Positions 28,889-38,490 are shown, numbered from the stretch's first letter. The stretch is 64,000 nucleotides of DNA from Burkholderiaceae bacterium (GCA_919902775.1 CAKKRJ010000004.1:299593-363592), one strand, 5' to 3'. The notes: generated by a model not told the origin, from the letters alone. Numbers and translations: made by a program.

Positions 28889-29731
28889 TTACTTCACGCT
28901 GGCTTGTTCCCGCAGCTTTTGAACATGCATGTTGACTGCCTGGATTTCCAGATTGCGTTTAACCTGACTTTGGACTTGAGCCAGCTCGGGCGCATTGAAT
29001 GGGCGCGTGTCTTCCAGTCGGATGACGTGATAACCGGCAGGCCCTTTCACAGGTGCTGCCATCTGCCCTTTGTTCAATTTGGCGACGGCCTGTGCGATGT
29101 CAGGCAGCAGTGCCCCCCGCACCACCCATGGCATCAAGCCCCCCGCGGATTTGCTGGCAGCATCCAAACTGACCGATGCCGCCACATCCTCGAATTTGGC
29201 ACCCCCACTGATTTGAGCCAGCACATTGGCGGCCACTTCAGGCGTCGCGACCAAAATTTGACGCAGGCGGACTTCTTGGTCACCCATGCGGGCCTTCAAA
29301 GCGTCAAACTCCGCTTGGACAGCTGCAGGTGAGACCGGATTTTGCTGAAGCCATTGCTGCAAATAAGCACGCACCAGGGTGGTTTCAGCTGCGTATTCGG
29401 CTTGCACCTGGACAGCTGACTGCTGCAAAACAGGCGATTTTTTGGCCACTTGAAGCAACACTTCGTGCTGAACCAAGGATTCGCGCACCTGGGCACGCAA
29501 GGCCGCACTGTCTTTTTGCCCCGACTCCAGCGCGGCATTGGTCAGCATCTCCATCTTGGCAGCAGAGACAGCCTGACCATTCACCGCGGGCAAGCCAGCG
29601 GTCGACTGTGCCTTGGTACCCGACAGGCACAGCAACATCAGGGACAGCAAGGCCAAAAAACGCCGCAAGCCCAAGCTTGCAGACGCTGTTTTGGGCACAA
29701 TCAAGCCCACGAGTTCCGTAAAAAATCTCAT
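28889..29731 (-). CDS. Periplasmic parvulin-type peptidyl-prolyl cis-trans isomerase (SurA/PpiC-like)
   Basis: A 280-residue exported protein. A long N-terminal region leads into a signal peptide cleaved near residue 41 (T-K-A). A helical segment (about 45-145) resembles the chaperone part of SurA/PrsA-like proteins. The parvulin domain spans about 150-245: V-R-L-R-Q-I-L-V at its start, G-A-K-F-E-D-V-A, S-A-G-G-L-M-P-W-V and G-Y-H-V-I-R-L-E-D at its end. Proteins of this type help outer-membrane proteins and exported adhesins fold or cross the periplasm. It is the first gene of the apparent operon with AT2, tpsB and tpsA (46-base gap), so a dedicated chaperone role for these very large clients is likely. 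Some Bordetella-type systems also use a parvulin (Par27) for FHA, which supports the idea. Confidence 0.85.
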   Translation of the reverse strand: MRFFTELVGLIVPKTASASLGLRRFLALLSLMLLCLSGTKAQSTAGLPAVNGQAVSAAKMEMLTNAALESGQKDSAALRAQVRESLVQHEVLLQVAKKSPVLQQSAVQVQAEYAAETTLVRAYLQQWLQQNPVSPAAVQAEFDALKARMGDQEVRLRQILVATPEVAANVLAQISGGAKFEDVAASVSLDAASKSAGGLMPWVVRGALLPDIAQAVAKLNKGQMAAPVKGPAGYHVIRLEDTRPFNAPELAQVQSQVKRNLEIQAVNMHVQKLREQASVK

Positions 29732-29813
29732 TTTTAATACTAAATATGGATTTTATCATTTTACAGACGATCAACAGTCATTTCTATCAATTCATGACGA
29801 AAATGCGATCATC

Positions 29814-31691
29814 ATGAAATTTGAATTCAAGCTGATCCTTCTGTTGTGGCTCTCCTGTTGGGCTGCTGCAGCCGCAGCAATGGGTTCGGCACAGCTTGCC
29901 CCGCACGTCTCATCATTCAAGTTGGAGCCTTTCACCGAGATGTTGCTGGACCCAGGCGGCCACATGTCGGTGCAAAGCGTGGCCAGTCCTGAGATGGCCA
30001 CGCACTTTCGTCCGATGGGCAACACCTTGGCTTTGGGCTTCACGCCCGCAGCAGTTTGGCTCAAATTCACACTTCAATCCGAGCAAGACCGCGAATGGTG
30101 GCTGGAGGTAGGGCAACCGATTTTGGAAAGCTTGACGCTTTACGAAATGCGTCATGACAGAGCAGGCGAGGCCCCAATCGCACTCCCTATCCATTCTCTG
30201 GCGACAAGAAGGCCGACATTTCACTTGGACTTGCCAGCAGGCACGGCCAAAGTCTTCTATCTGAGGCTGTGGTCCAGAACGTCCATGACATCCAGTTTGA
30301 CGCTCTGGCGTCCAGAGGCTCTGCTGCCCCAGGTTCAGAAATACAACCTGATCTCAGGCCTGGTGTTGGGCGCCTACCTGCTGGTGATTTCTTTTTACGC
30401 ACTCTTCAGTTGGTGGACGCGCGAAAAAACCCACATTTACTACACCCTTTATGTGTGCTCCAATTTCGCAGCGGCGTTCTTTACAGGCGCTTGGAATTAC
30501 CCATTGGGTTGGCCTCTGCAGCCCGATGTGCACACCACCCTCTTGGGTATCTCCATCTCGCTCGCGATTGTCTTCTCCAGTTTTTTCACCATTGAATTCA
30601 TTCAATCGAGAAAAGATTGGCCAAAAACCAGCAGGACATACATTGGCTTGTGCGTATTTGCAGGAACCATATCAATCATCGCCACATTGGAATCCTATTA
30701 CAGAGAGGCGGCCATACTTTTTCAGTCATTCACCATATTGAATATCATTTTCACGACGTTCGCTCTGCTCTATTTGGCTTACAAAAAAAATAGACGGGCG
30801 CGATTTTTGTTCATGGCGTTGAGCATATTTCACATCGGAATCGCCTGGAGATTCATGCGCAATATAGGATTAATTGAACCCAATGCATTGAATGACAATG
30901 CCTACCAAATCGGGGCGTTTGTACACATGCTGATCATGAGCACCGGCATATTTTCCAGTTACAACAAGTTGCGTCAGCAGTCCGACAAACAATTGGCCAG
31001 GGCAGATGCCGAGGCCGCTTTACGCCAACGGCAAAAAGAATTCTTGAACATTGTGGCGCACGAGGTCAAAACACCCCTGTCGGTGATCAGCGCGGCGGCA
31101 GACAACTTGCAAATCAATACGGCCATACCCGCTGCAGTTCAACCCAGAATCGAGAAAATCATCAGAAATGCAGAGAAAATTCGATTGAGCTTTGAAAATT
31201 ATTTGAGCAAAGAGCAAATACTGAACACCAACGCCGAACACCATATTCGTCCACTGAACTTGTCAGAACTGTGCGTCCATGTGCTCAAAGACTTTCATGA
31301 AACTCACGAAGTTCAAATATCAGCCGCGATCACGCCAGGAATCCTGGTCACAGGAGATGCCAACTTGCTGACCGTGGCCATCGTCAATTTGCTCGACAAC
31401 GCACACAAGCACAATCCGAAGGGCACTCAGATCACCTTGACTTTGGCGATGAAGTCGGCCAACGAGATCGCCATCTCCATCGAAGATGACGGACCTGGCG
31501 TTCTGGATCAGGATTTACCTCAACTTTTCGATGCCTATTTCCGAGGCGGAAACGCTCTGACCACGGCGGGCTCGGGATTGGGCTTGCACTTGGTCAAATA
31601 CATCGCTGTGCAGCATCATGGCCAGGTTTCCGCCATGAGACGAATCGGTGGCGGCATGCGCTTTGTGCTGCTCTTGCCACGCCCCGACTGA
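29814..31691 (+). CDS. 7TMR-DISM sensor histidine kinase
   Basis: A 625-residue membrane sensor. The ATG at 29814 is chosen because it gives a signal peptide (about 1-22); a longer frame upstream overlaps the divergent PPIase gene. Residues about 30-165 form a periplasmic DISMED2-type carbohydrate-binding-like domain, and about 178-385 are seven membrane segments. A coiled linker and a HisKA domain follow, with phosphoacceptor His416 in F-L-N-I-V-A-H-E-V-K-T-P. The ATPase domain has its N box near 525-535 (N-L-L-D-N-A-H-K-H-N), D-D-G-P-G-V near 558 and G-S-G-L-G-L near 586. The input ligand is unknown. It is divergent from the type V operon and convergent (two bases apart) with a response regulator gene, its probable partner. 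The segment 30600-31250 is more AT-rich than the surrounding genes. Confidence 0.88.
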   Translation: MKFEFKLILLLWLSCWAAAAAAMGSAQLAPHVSSFKLEPFTEMLLDPGGHMSVQSVASPEMATHFRPMGNTLALGFTPAAVWLKFTLQSEQDREWWLEVGQPILESLTLYEMRHDRAGEAPIALPIHSLATRRPTFHLDLPAGTAKVFYLRLWSRTSMTSSLTLWRPEALLPQVQKYNLISGLVLGAYLLVISFYALFSWWTREKTHIYYTLYVCSNFAAAFFTGAWNYPLGWPLQPDVHTTLLGISISLAIVFSSFFTIEFIQSRKDWPKTSRTYIGLCVFAGTISIIATLESYYREAAILFQSFTILNIIFTTFALLYLAYKKNRRARFLFMALSIFHIGIAWRFMRNIGLIEPNALNDNAYQIGAFVHMLIMSTGIFSSYNKLRQQSDKQLARADAEAALRQRQKEFLNIVAHEVKTPLSVISAAADNLQINTAIPAAVQPRIEKIIRNAEKIRLSFENYLSKEQILNTNAEHHIRPLNLSELCVHVLKDFHETHEVQISAAITPGILVTGDANLLTVAIVNLLDNAHKHNPKGTQITLTLAMKSANEIAISIEDDGPGVLDQDLPQLFDAYFRGGNALTTAGSGLGLHLVKYIAVQHHGQVSAMRRIGGGMRFVLLLPRPD

Positions 31692-31693
31692 CC

Positions 31694-32371
31694 TCAATGG
31701 TCTGACACGGCAAAGTCCGAAGTCACGGTGTAACCTGCCCCGTGCACTGTTTTGATGGGAAGCGGAATTTGCGTGACCAAAACCACCTTTTTACGCAACC
31801 TGAGCAACAAGGCGTCCAAATTTCGCGGATCGTAGTCCATCAATTTTTTGCCCATGTCTTCAATGACCTTGCGACGGGACACCACGCGCCCGTGATTCAG
31901 TATCAGCGTGTGCAAAAAACCGGCTTCTTGCGAAGTCAAACGGATGATGTCGCCAGCGGGTGACTTGAGTTCCCACGTTTGGAGAACCAAATGCCAATTG
32001 GCGTCAACCTGCAATCTCCAGCCGACTGCCCGCACGACAGCAGCCAACTCCTGAAGACGAACGGGTTTGGTCAGGTACTGGTCCACCCCTGACAAAAACC
32101 CATCGATTCGATCTTGGGAGGCGCCTTTGGCGGTGAACATGACCACCCCGCAACGCCCCCCCTTTTTGCGGACATCGCTCACCAGCTCAAGACCGTCTCC
32201 ATCGGGCAGCATTCTGTCCACAATGAGGATGTCGGGTAACTGGTGTGCGCACAATTTCAAGCATTGTGAAATGGCCCCACAAGTTTGAACCTGATGGCCC
32301 TCGAATTCCAGATAGTGTGCGATTTCATCACGCAAATCCACATCGTCTTCAAGCAACACGATAGAAGCCAT
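31694..32371 (-). CDS. OmpR/PhoB-type response regulator
   Basis: A 225-residue two-domain regulator. The ATG at 32371 places the receiver core directly after the start (M-A-S-I-V-L-L-E-D-D); an upstream ATG would add 14 unrelated residues. The receiver has acidic residues at 9-10, phosphoacceptor Asp52 (L-I-V-D-R-M-L-P-D-G-D-G), Thr80 and Lys102. The C-terminal winged helix (about 140-225) has the OmpR pattern L-T-x-x-E-A-x-F-L, R-V-V-S-R, V-x-x-L-R-x-K and a T-V-H-G-A-G-Y-T-V ending. It should bind DNA as a dimer after phosphorylation by the convergent histidine kinase at 29814-31691. Its targets are not visible, but the neighbouring surface-protein operons are natural candidates. Confidence 0.88.
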   Translation of the reverse strand: MASIVLLEDDVDLRDEIAHYLEFEGHQVQTCGAISQCLKLCAHQLPDILIVDRMLPDGDGLELVSDVRKKGGRCGVVMFTAKGASQDRIDGFLSGVDQYLTKPVRLQELAAVVRAVGWRLQVDANWHLVLQTWELKSPAGDIIRLTSQEAGFLHTLILNHGRVVSRRKVIEDMGKKLMDYDPRNLDALLLRLRKKVVLVTQIPLPIKTVHGAGYTVTSDFAVSDH

Positions 32372-32390
32372 GGCTTTTCCCTTACAGTTT

Positions 32391-32474
32391 TCAACGCTCT
32401 CCAAGTGACTCACTGATTGTCTCCGTCACAGGCTTGAGCAGGTATTGCAACACGGAGCGGCTGCCAGTGCATCC
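32391..32474 (-). pseudogene. Relic C-terminus of an HlyD-type secretion adaptor
   Basis: On the minus strand the last 25 codons before the TGA at 32391 read G-C-T-G-S-R-S-V-L-Q-Y-L-L and then K-P-V-T-E-T-I-S-E-S-L-G-E-R. This is very like the C-terminal end of HlyD-type type I secretion membrane-fusion proteins (TG-x-RSV-x-x-YLL-x-P-x-x-x-x-x-x-ESL-x-ER). Upstream, the frame stays open to about 32612, but that part no longer looks like HlyD, and no barrel-sandwich or coiled-coil portion was found. The stretch 32372-32673 holds nothing else I can recognise. I read it as the remnant of a lost or rearranged export operon. Confidence 0.6.
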
Positions 32475-32673
32475 CCTTGAAGAAAACCCCGGCCGCTCAA
32501 GCTCGAACTGCTCATTGCTGCGCTTGAAAGAGGACATTCGTTTGGAGCTGTCGAGGCGGTCATCCACATAGCCATCGGCGGTGACTTCGAGGCGAGCACT
32601 GGCAGGCCCCATGTGACCCCATGGGGGCCACCATCTTGGCCCGAGGTGTGCTGCACACCATGGCCTTGTCGCC

Positions 32674-33945
32674 TCAATCCCCGATGAGGATGACCCGGAA
32701 ATCGTTGACGTTCGTCAGCGTCGGACCGGTCACGACCGCGTCACCGAGGGTCTGGAAAAAACTGTGCCCGTCGTTGGCGTCCAGGCTCGCCCGGGGGCTC
32801 AGTCCTGCCTCGAAGGCACGCTGCAAGGTGTCTGGCCCCATCACGGCGCCGGCGATTTCTTCGACGCCATCGACACCGTCGGTGTCACCCATCAGTGCAT
32901 GGATCCGGGGATTTCCCTGCGTCGCCATGCTGAAAGAAAGCAGGCATTCCACATTGCGACCCCCACGCCCCTGGCCACGCAGCGTCACCGTGGTCTCACC
33001 CCCCGAAAGCAAAGCGCAGGGTCGGCTGAAGGGCTCCCCTTTTTCAGCCACTTGCAGCGCCATGGCGGCCAACACCTTGCCGACATCGCGAGCTTCGCCC
33101 TCCATCGCATCACCCAGGATGAACGGGGTGTAGCCATGGCGTCTTGCAACGGTCGCCGCCGCCTGCAAGGCCTGCTGAGGTGTCGCTACCATGCGCGTCT
33201 CCAGCCTAACCAGACGCTCATCCGCAGGCTTGATCGACTCCCCGACGCCACTGCGGAGTACTTGCAGCACATGCGCAGGCAGCACCAGGCCATAGCGGCG
33301 TACGATTTCTAGCGCATCGCTGCAGGTACTGGGATCGGCCACGGTGGGACCCGAGGCGATGTCCAGTGGACGGTCACCAGGAACATCCGAGAGCAGCAAG
33401 TTGATGACTTTGGCAGGGTGACAAGCTGCAGCCAACCGCCCGCCCTTGATGGCCGAGAGATGACGGCGCACCGTATTCATTTCACTGATGGTGGCGCCAC
33501 TGGCCAACAAAGATCGGTTGACCTGCTGCTTGTCCTCAAGAGAAATGCCTGGAAGTGGCAGCGGCAACAAAGAGGAGCCGCCGCCCGAAATCAGGCACAA
33601 CACCACATCATCGGGGCCGAGGCCCTGGACCAGCGACAGCATGCGCTGCGCCGCTTGCATGCCTGCCTCGTCCGGCACCGGATGGGCGGCCTCAAGGATC
33701 TCGATTCGACGACAAGGCACTTTGTAGCCATAGCGCGTGACCACCAGCCCGGACAAAGGTCCGGTCCAATGGTCTTCAACCGCACGGGCCATGGCCGCAG
33801 AGGCCTTGCCCGCGCCGATCACCACCAACCGCCCTCGCACCTGATCGGGTGAGGGCAAATGCGGCGGCACACAAAGCTGCGGTTGCGCCGAAGCGATGGC
33901 CGCCCCAAACATCTCTCGCATGATGCGGGCGGCCTCTGATCTCAT
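32674..33945 (-). CDS. ttuD: Glycerate kinase (MOFRL / TtuD family)
   Basis: A 423-residue cytosolic enzyme of the glycerate-2-kinase family, historically also called hydroxypyruvate reductase TtuD. It phosphorylates D-glycerate, feeding 2-phosphoglycerate into lower glycolysis. The N-terminal domain has V-V-I-G-A-G-K-A-S and L-I-S-G-G-G-S-S-L (about residues 40-125). The C-terminal MOFRL domain has L-L-S-G-G-E-T-T-V, R-G-G-R-N-V-E and D-T-D-G-V-D-G (about 310-370). It is the last gene of gcl-hyi-glxR-ttuD and overlaps glxR by four bases (ATGA), indicating translational coupling. It completes the route from glyoxylate to a glycolytic intermediate. Confidence 0.9.
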   Translation of the reverse strand: MRSEAARIMREMFGAAIASAQPQLCVPPHLPSPDQVRGRLVVIGAGKASAAMARAVEDHWTGPLSGLVVTRYGYKVPCRRIEILEAAHPVPDEAGMQAAQRMLSLVQGLGPDDVVLCLISGGGSSLLPLPLPGISLEDKQQVNRSLLASGATISEMNTVRRHLSAIKGGRLAAACHPAKVINLLLSDVPGDRPLDIASGPTVADPSTCSDALEIVRRYGLVLPAHVLQVLRSGVGESIKPADERLVRLETRMVATPQQALQAAATVARRHGYTPFILGDAMEGEARDVGKVLAAMALQVAEKGEPFSRPCALLSGGETTVTLRGQGRGGRNVECLLSFSMATQGNPRIHALMGDTDGVDGVEEIAGAVMGPDTLQRAFEAGLSPRASLDANDGHSFFQTLGDAVVTGPTLTNVNDFRVILIGD

Positions 33946-34844
33946 GCTTTTTGACCGATTTCGAAGTTGGACATTTTTTCGAGCGCACGCACCATGGCCG
34001 AATGGTCCCAGGCCTTACCGCCATGCGCTGCGCAGGCATTGAACAGCTCCTGAGCCATCGCCGTATTCGGCAAGGCCACACCCAGCGCACGCGCACTGGA
34101 CAGGGCCAGGTTGAGGTCCTTCTGGTGCAGCTCAATGCGAAAGCCCGGATCAAACGTGCGTTTGATCATGCGCTCGCCATGCACTTCAAGAATCTTGCTG
34201 GAGGCAAAACCACCCATCAAGGCCTGTCGCACTTTGGCCGGATCGGCACCGGCTTTGGCTGCGAACAACAGGGCTTCAGAAACGGCCTCAATGTTCAGGG
34301 CGACGATGATTTGATTGGCCACCTTGGCTGTCTGACCGTCGCCGACCTCACCCACCAAGGTGATGTTCTTGCCCATGATTTCAAAAAGCGGCTTGACCTT
34401 GTCAAAAATGTCCTGCTTGCCACCAACCATGATCGATAAGCTGGCGTTCTTGGCACCGATTTCACCGCCAGAGACTGGGGCATCCAAGTATTCACAACCT
34501 TTGGCCCGCACTTTGGCCGCGAATTCTTTGGTGGCGATGGGGGAGATCGAGCTCAGGTCCACCACGATCTTGCCGGGCGTCAGGCCTTCAACAACGCCGT
34601 GATCGCCAAACAGCACGTCCTGAACGTGCGGGGTATCGGGCACCATCATGAAAATGATGTCTGCTCGCTCAGCAACACCCTTGTTGGTCGTGCAAAGCGT
34701 CGCGCCACCTTCGGCCAATGCGTCAGGCGTCTTGCTGCGGGTGCGCGTGAAAAGTTTGTTCCCCGCTTTCATGAGGTTCAGCGCCATGGGCGCGCCCATG
34801 GTGCCCAGACCAATGAAGCCAATCTTGTTGACATGGATGTGCAT
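33942..34844 (-). CDS. glxR: Tartronate semialdehyde reductase (2-hydroxy-3-oxopropionate reductase)
   Basis: A 300-residue member of the beta-hydroxyacid dehydrogenase family. It reduces tartronate semialdehyde to D-glycerate with NAD(P)H. The start at 34844 puts the Rossmann motif G-F-I-G-L-G-T-M-G-x-P-M-A near residue 9-21; an alternative in-frame start at 34880 adds 12 unrelated residues. Other family signatures are D-A-P-V-S-G-G-E-x-G-A (substrate-binding loop) and G-D-G-Q-T-A-K-V-A-N-Q with the catalytic Lys. It overlaps ttuD by four bases and sits 11 bases after hyi. The name glxR/garR is by family; the exact ortholog cannot be told from sequence alone. Confidence 0.9.
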   Translation of the reverse strand: MHIHVNKIGFIGLGTMGAPMALNLMKAGNKLFTRTRSKTPDALAEGGATLCTTNKGVAERADIIFMMVPDTPHVQDVLFGDHGVVEGLTPGKIVVDLSSISPIATKEFAAKVRAKGCEYLDAPVSGGEIGAKNASLSIMVGGKQDIFDKVKPLFEIMGKNITLVGEVGDGQTAKVANQIIVALNIEAVSEALLFAAKAGADPAKVRQALMGGFASSKILEVHGERMIKRTFDPGFRIELHQKDLNLALSSARALGVALPNTAMAQELFNACAAHGGKAWDHSAMVRALEKMSNFEIGQKA

Positions 34845-34855
34845 GATTTTTTCCT

Positions 34856-35635
34856 TCAGTTTGCAAGTGCTTGAATCCAACCCAAGCCGTCTTCCGTCTT
34901 CGATAGGGGTTTGTATTCGCAGCCGACCCAGCCGTCATATCCGATAGCGTCGATGTGTTGAAACAGGAAGCGGTAGTTCAACTCACCCGTGCCAGGTTCA
35001 TGGCGGCCAGGGTTGTCCGCCAGTTGGATGTGTGCGATCTGGGCCAAATGCTTTTGCAGGTTGCCCGCAATCTCGCCTTCCATGCGCTGCATGTGGTAGA
35101 TGTCGTACTGGACAAACAGGTTGTCCGAACCCACCTTGTCGATCAGTGCCAAGGCCTGGTCGGTGTGCTGGAGATAGAAACCAGGGATGTCGTAGGTATT
35201 GATCGCTTCGATCAACAGGCGAATGCCGTGCTTCTTCAGTTCGTGCGCGGCAAATCGCAGGTTTTCAATCACCGTCTGGTCGATTTGCAGCCGACTGACA
35301 CCATCCGGCACTTTCCCGATCAGGCAGTTGACTTGCTTGACGCCAAGCGCCTTCGCATAAGCAATGGCACGTGCAACGCCCTCCCGGAACTCCTGGGCGC
35401 GCTTGGGATGACACGCGATACCGCGCTCACCCGCGTCCCAATCGCCTGCAGGCAGGTTGTGCAGCACCAACTGGAGCTGATGCTTGTCCAGCAAGGCCTT
35501 GATCTCGGTTGCAGACCAGGCGTAGGGAAACAGGAATTCGACCGCCTTGAAACCCGCTTGAGCGGCCGCTTCAAAGCGTTCAAGAAATGGACGCTCGGTA
35601 AAAAGCATCGTGAGATTGGCAGCAAATTGAGGCAT
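34856..35635 (-). CDS. hyi: Hydroxypyruvate isomerase
   Basis: A 259-residue TIM-barrel protein of the xylose-isomerase-like superfamily. It matches hydroxypyruvate isomerase in length and in its sequence from the start: M-P-x-F-A-A-N-L-T-M-L-F-x-E, then F-L-F-P-Y. A central E-A-I-N-T-Y-D-I-P-G-F and a later D-N-P-G-R-H-E-P-G-T-G-E carry the metal and substrate residues. The enzyme interconverts hydroxypyruvate and tartronate semialdehyde. It lies between gcl (20-base gap) and glxR (11-base gap), the standard order of a glyoxylate-to-glycerate operon. Confidence 0.92.
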   Translation of the reverse strand: MPQFAANLTMLFTERPFLERFEAAAQAGFKAVEFLFPYAWSATEIKALLDKHQLQLVLHNLPAGDWDAGERGIACHPKRAQEFREGVARAIAYAKALGVKQVNCLIGKVPDGVSRLQIDQTVIENLRFAAHELKKHGIRLLIEAINTYDIPGFYLQHTDQALALIDKVGSDNLFVQYDIYHMQRMEGEIAGNLQKHLAQIAHIQLADNPGRHEPGTGELNYRFLFQHIDAIGYDGWVGCEYKPLSKTEDGLGWIQALAN

Positions 35636-35655
35636 TGATTGAGTCCTTTGATTTT

Positions 35656-37455
35656 TTAATCCAGCATGGCTGCAGCCAATGCCGTGGGCGCATCCGAAAG
35701 GCCACTGGCCAGTTCTTCAAACTCGGTGATGTTGTCGATTTCCGTGCCCATGGCGATGTTGGTCACGCGCTCCAAGATGACCTCAATGACGACGGGCACT
35801 TGGTGTTCAACCATCCAGCGGCGCGCTTGCTCAATCGCGGACGCCAACTGTTCTTGACGCATGACGCGGATCGCCTTGCAGCCCAAGCCTTCCACCACCT
35901 TCACGTGGTCGACGCCATAGCCCTGCGCGGCGGGGTCTTGCGGGTCGGCATTGATATTTTCAAAACCCAACTGAACGCAGTAATCCATCGAGAAGCCGCG
36001 CTGGGATTGGCGAATCAGACCCAGATAGCTGTTGTTCACCAGCACATGGATGTAAGGAAGCTTGAACTGTGCGCCCACCGCCAGCTCTTCAATCATGAAC
36101 TGGAAGTCGTAGTCACCGGACAGCGCCACAATCTCGCGTTGCGGGTCTGCAGCGCGCACACCCAAGGCCGCAGGAATGGTCCAGCCCAGCGGACCGGCCT
36201 GACCGCAGTTGATCCAATGGCGCGGGTGGTAAACATGCAGGAACTGCGCACCGGCAATCTGGCTCAAACCGATGGTCGACACATAGGTGGTGTCGCGACC
36301 GAAAGCGTTGTTCATGCACTGATACACGCGCTGCGGCTTCATCGGCACGCTGTCAAAGTTGGTCTTGCGCAGGTATTCCGGTGAAGACTTGCGCGCCTGG
36401 CATGCCTTCACCCAGTCGCTCCACTGGGGCAAGGCGTTTTGAGCCTTGAGCTCGCGTGCAACCTCTACAAATTTTTCCAGTGCGGCTTTGGCATCCGACA
36501 CGATGCCGTAGTCCGGCGCAAAAACCCGCCCAATCTGCGTCGGTTCAATGTCCACATGGATGAAGCGACGGCCCTTGCAGTACACATCGGGCGAGCCGGT
36601 GTGGCGGTTGGCCCAGCGATTCCCGATGCCCAGCACAAAATCGCTGGCCAGCATGTTGGCGTTGCCATAGCGGTGGCTGGTCTGTAAGCCACACATGCCC
36701 GCCATCAGCGGATGGTCATCGGCCATGGCGCCCCAGCCCATCAAGGTCGGGATCACCGGCACACCCAGGAGTTCGGCAAACTCGACCAGAAGTTCACTGG
36801 CATCGGCGTTGATGATGCCGCCACCGGCCACGATCAATGGGCGCTCGCTGGTGCACATCATTTGAATCGCCTTTTCGATCTGCTTGCGACTCGCTGCAGG
36901 CTTGTACACCGGCAACGGTTCATAGGTTTCCACATCGAATTCGATCTCGGTCTGCATCACATCGAAGGGCAAATCGATGAGCACCGGCCCCGGGCGTCCC
37001 GAACGCATCAGGTGAAAAGCCTGTTGGAACACACCCGGAATCTGGGCGGCCTCCAGCACGGTGGTGGCCCACTTGGTGACCGGCTTGGCAATCGAGGCAA
37101 TGTCCACCGCTTGGAAATCTTCCTTGTGCAAGCGCGCCCTGGGTGCTTGACCGGTGATGCACAGGATCGGAATCGAGTCGGCTTGTGCAGAGTACAGACC
37201 GGTGATCATGTCGGTGCCGGCTGGACCCGATGTGCCAATGCACACGCCGATATTGCCGGCCTTGGCGCGGGTGTAGCCCTCGGCCATGTGCGACGCACCT
37301 TCCACGTGGCGTGCCAGGATGTGGCCGATGGTGCCACGCTCCTGGAGCTGCGCATAAAGGGGATTGATCGCAGCACCAGGCACGCCAAAAGCTTGCGCGA
37401 CGCCCTCTTTCTCCATCACCAGAACTGCGGCCATTGCTGCCTTCATCTTTGCCAT
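35656..37455 (-). CDS. gcl: Glyoxylate carboligase (tartronate-semialdehyde synthase)
   Basis: A 599-residue thiamine-diphosphate enzyme. It joins two glyoxylates to tartronate semialdehyde and CO2. The ATG at 37455 follows AAGGAGA at good spacing; a longer frame upstream is unlikely to be translated. Val51, in [10 protein letters not shown], replaces the glutamate found in nearly all other ThDP enzymes and is the diagnostic change of Gcl. The sequence stays close to the E. coli enzyme throughout, including [12 protein letters not shown], the FAD-binding middle domain and the G-D-Y-D-F-Q-F ThDP-binding motif. It is the first gene of the gcl-hyi-glxR-ttuD operon, and a LysR gene is divergent (about 110 bases between the starts). 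Confidence 0.96.
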   Translation of the reverse strand: MAKMKAAMAAVLVMEKEGVAQAFGVPGAAINPLYAQLQERGTIGHILARHVEGASHMAEGYTRAKAGNIGVCIGTSGPAGTDMITGLYSAQADSIPILCITGQAPRARLHKEDFQAVDIASIAKPVTKWATTVLEAAQIPGVFQQAFHLMRSGRPGPVLIDLPFDVMQTEIEFDVETYEPLPVYKPAASRKQIEKAIQMMCTSERPLIVAGGGIINADASELLVEFAELLGVPVIPTLMGWGAMADDHPLMAGMCGLQTSHRYGNANMLASDFVLGIGNRWANRHTGSPDVYCKGRRFIHVDIEPTQIGRVFAPDYGIVSDAKAALEKFVEVARELKAQNALPQWSDWVKACQARKSSPEYLRKTNFDSVPMKPQRVYQCMNNAFGRDTTYVSTIGLSQIAGAQFLHVYHPRHWINCGQAGPLGWTIPAALGVRAADPQREIVALSGDYDFQFMIEELAVGAQFKLPYIHVLVNNSYLGLIRQSQRGFSMDYCVQLGFENINADPQDPAAQGYGVDHVKVVEGLGCKAIRVMRQEQLASAIEQARRWMVEHQVPVVIEVILERVTNIAMGTEIDNITEFEELASGLSDAPTALAAAMLD

Positions 37456-37566
37456 ACATCGATCTCCTTGAAAGGTGCTTAACGAATGGCTTGCATGGTG
37501 CCGCCATGAACACCCAAGCGGAACGTACTTCTTGCGCATGATGCTTATTCCGTGATGGAATACAGG

Positions 37567-38478
37567 ATGGAAAAAATTCAAGAAATCAAACTTTTCATCC
37601 GCGTGGTCGACCTCGGATCGTTCAGCAAGGCGGCTGCAGAAGTGGGCATAGGCCAACCGGCAGCCACCAAGCAAATCAGCCGCATGGAAAAACAGCTCGG
37701 AGCCCGGCTGTTACATCGCACAACGCATGGGGTGAGCCCTACCGAAATCGGTCTGCTTTATTACGAAAAGTGCAAGCTGATTTGTCACCACGTGGAGGAA
37801 GCGCAATCCGTCGGTTCGCTGTTGCAGACGCAGGCGCAGGGCGCCATCCGGATCAGCTCATCGGTGGCTTTTGGGCGACGCGTCATGGCCCCGCTGGTGC
37901 TGGAATTCATGCGAATGAATCCCCATCTGCAGATCGAACTCAATTGCGAGGATCGCTATGTCAACCTGGTCGAACAAGGCGTGGATGTGGCGATACGTCT
38001 GGGCAAACTCGCCGACTCCACACTCGGGGCGGCCTACCTTGGGGTCAACCCGTGGGTGCTGGTCGCTTCGCCGGCCTACCTGAAAGCGCGAGGGCGTCCC
38101 AAAAAACCAACCGATCTGAGCCAGCACGACGCACTGATCTACAGCTCCGTGCAGGGCGATGAGCGCTGGCAGCTGAGCGGCAGTGACGGCAAATTGACCA
38201 GTGTTGCGGTACACGGTCGACTGCGCTCCAACAACTTGTCGATGCTTCTGGTCGCCGCACGGCACGGTTTTGGTATTGCTGCCCTGCCCCGCTATGTGGC
38301 ACATAAGTCACTTGAGACCAAAGCCGTGGTGCCCCTGCTGGATGACTTCCGATTGCCGCAACAAGAAGTGCATGCCGTCTTCCCCTCCCCCAGGTTGGTG
38401 CCAGCCAAAGTCAAACTGTTCATCACCTGGTTGCAGGGTCAATTCGGCCCCGAATGGTGGACGACCATGGAGGGTTAA
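37567..38478 (+). CDS. LysR-type regulator divergent from gcl
   Basis: A 303-residue LysR-family regulator. The winged helix is at residues 1-60 ([17 protein letters not shown] with a recognition helix [12 protein letters not shown]), and the co-inducer domain resembles the CrgA/PecT subgroup (D-V-A-I-R-L-G-K-L). I chose the ATG at 37567, which gives the usual M-E-K-I-Q-E-I start; GTG at 37552 or ATG at 37555 are also in frame. It is divergent from gcl and so probably controls the glyoxylate operon, responding to glyoxylate or a related acid by analogy. It converges with cbbA. Confidence 0.85.
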   Translation: MEKIQEIKLFIRVVDLGSFSKAAAEVGIGQPAATKQISRMEKQLGARLLHRTTHGVSPTEIGLLYYEKCKLICHHVEEAQSVGSLLQTQAQGAIRISSSVAFGRRVMAPLVLEFMRMNPHLQIELNCEDRYVNLVEQGVDVAIRLGKLADSTLGAAYLGVNPWVLVASPAYLKARGRPKKPTDLSQHDALIYSSVQGDERWQLSGSDGKLTSVAVHGRLRSNNLSMLLVAARHGFGIAALPRYVAHKSLETKAVVPLLDDFRLPQQEVHAVFPSPRLVPAKVKLFITWLQGQFGPEWWTTMEG

Positions 38479-38490
38479 GCCACGCAGAAC

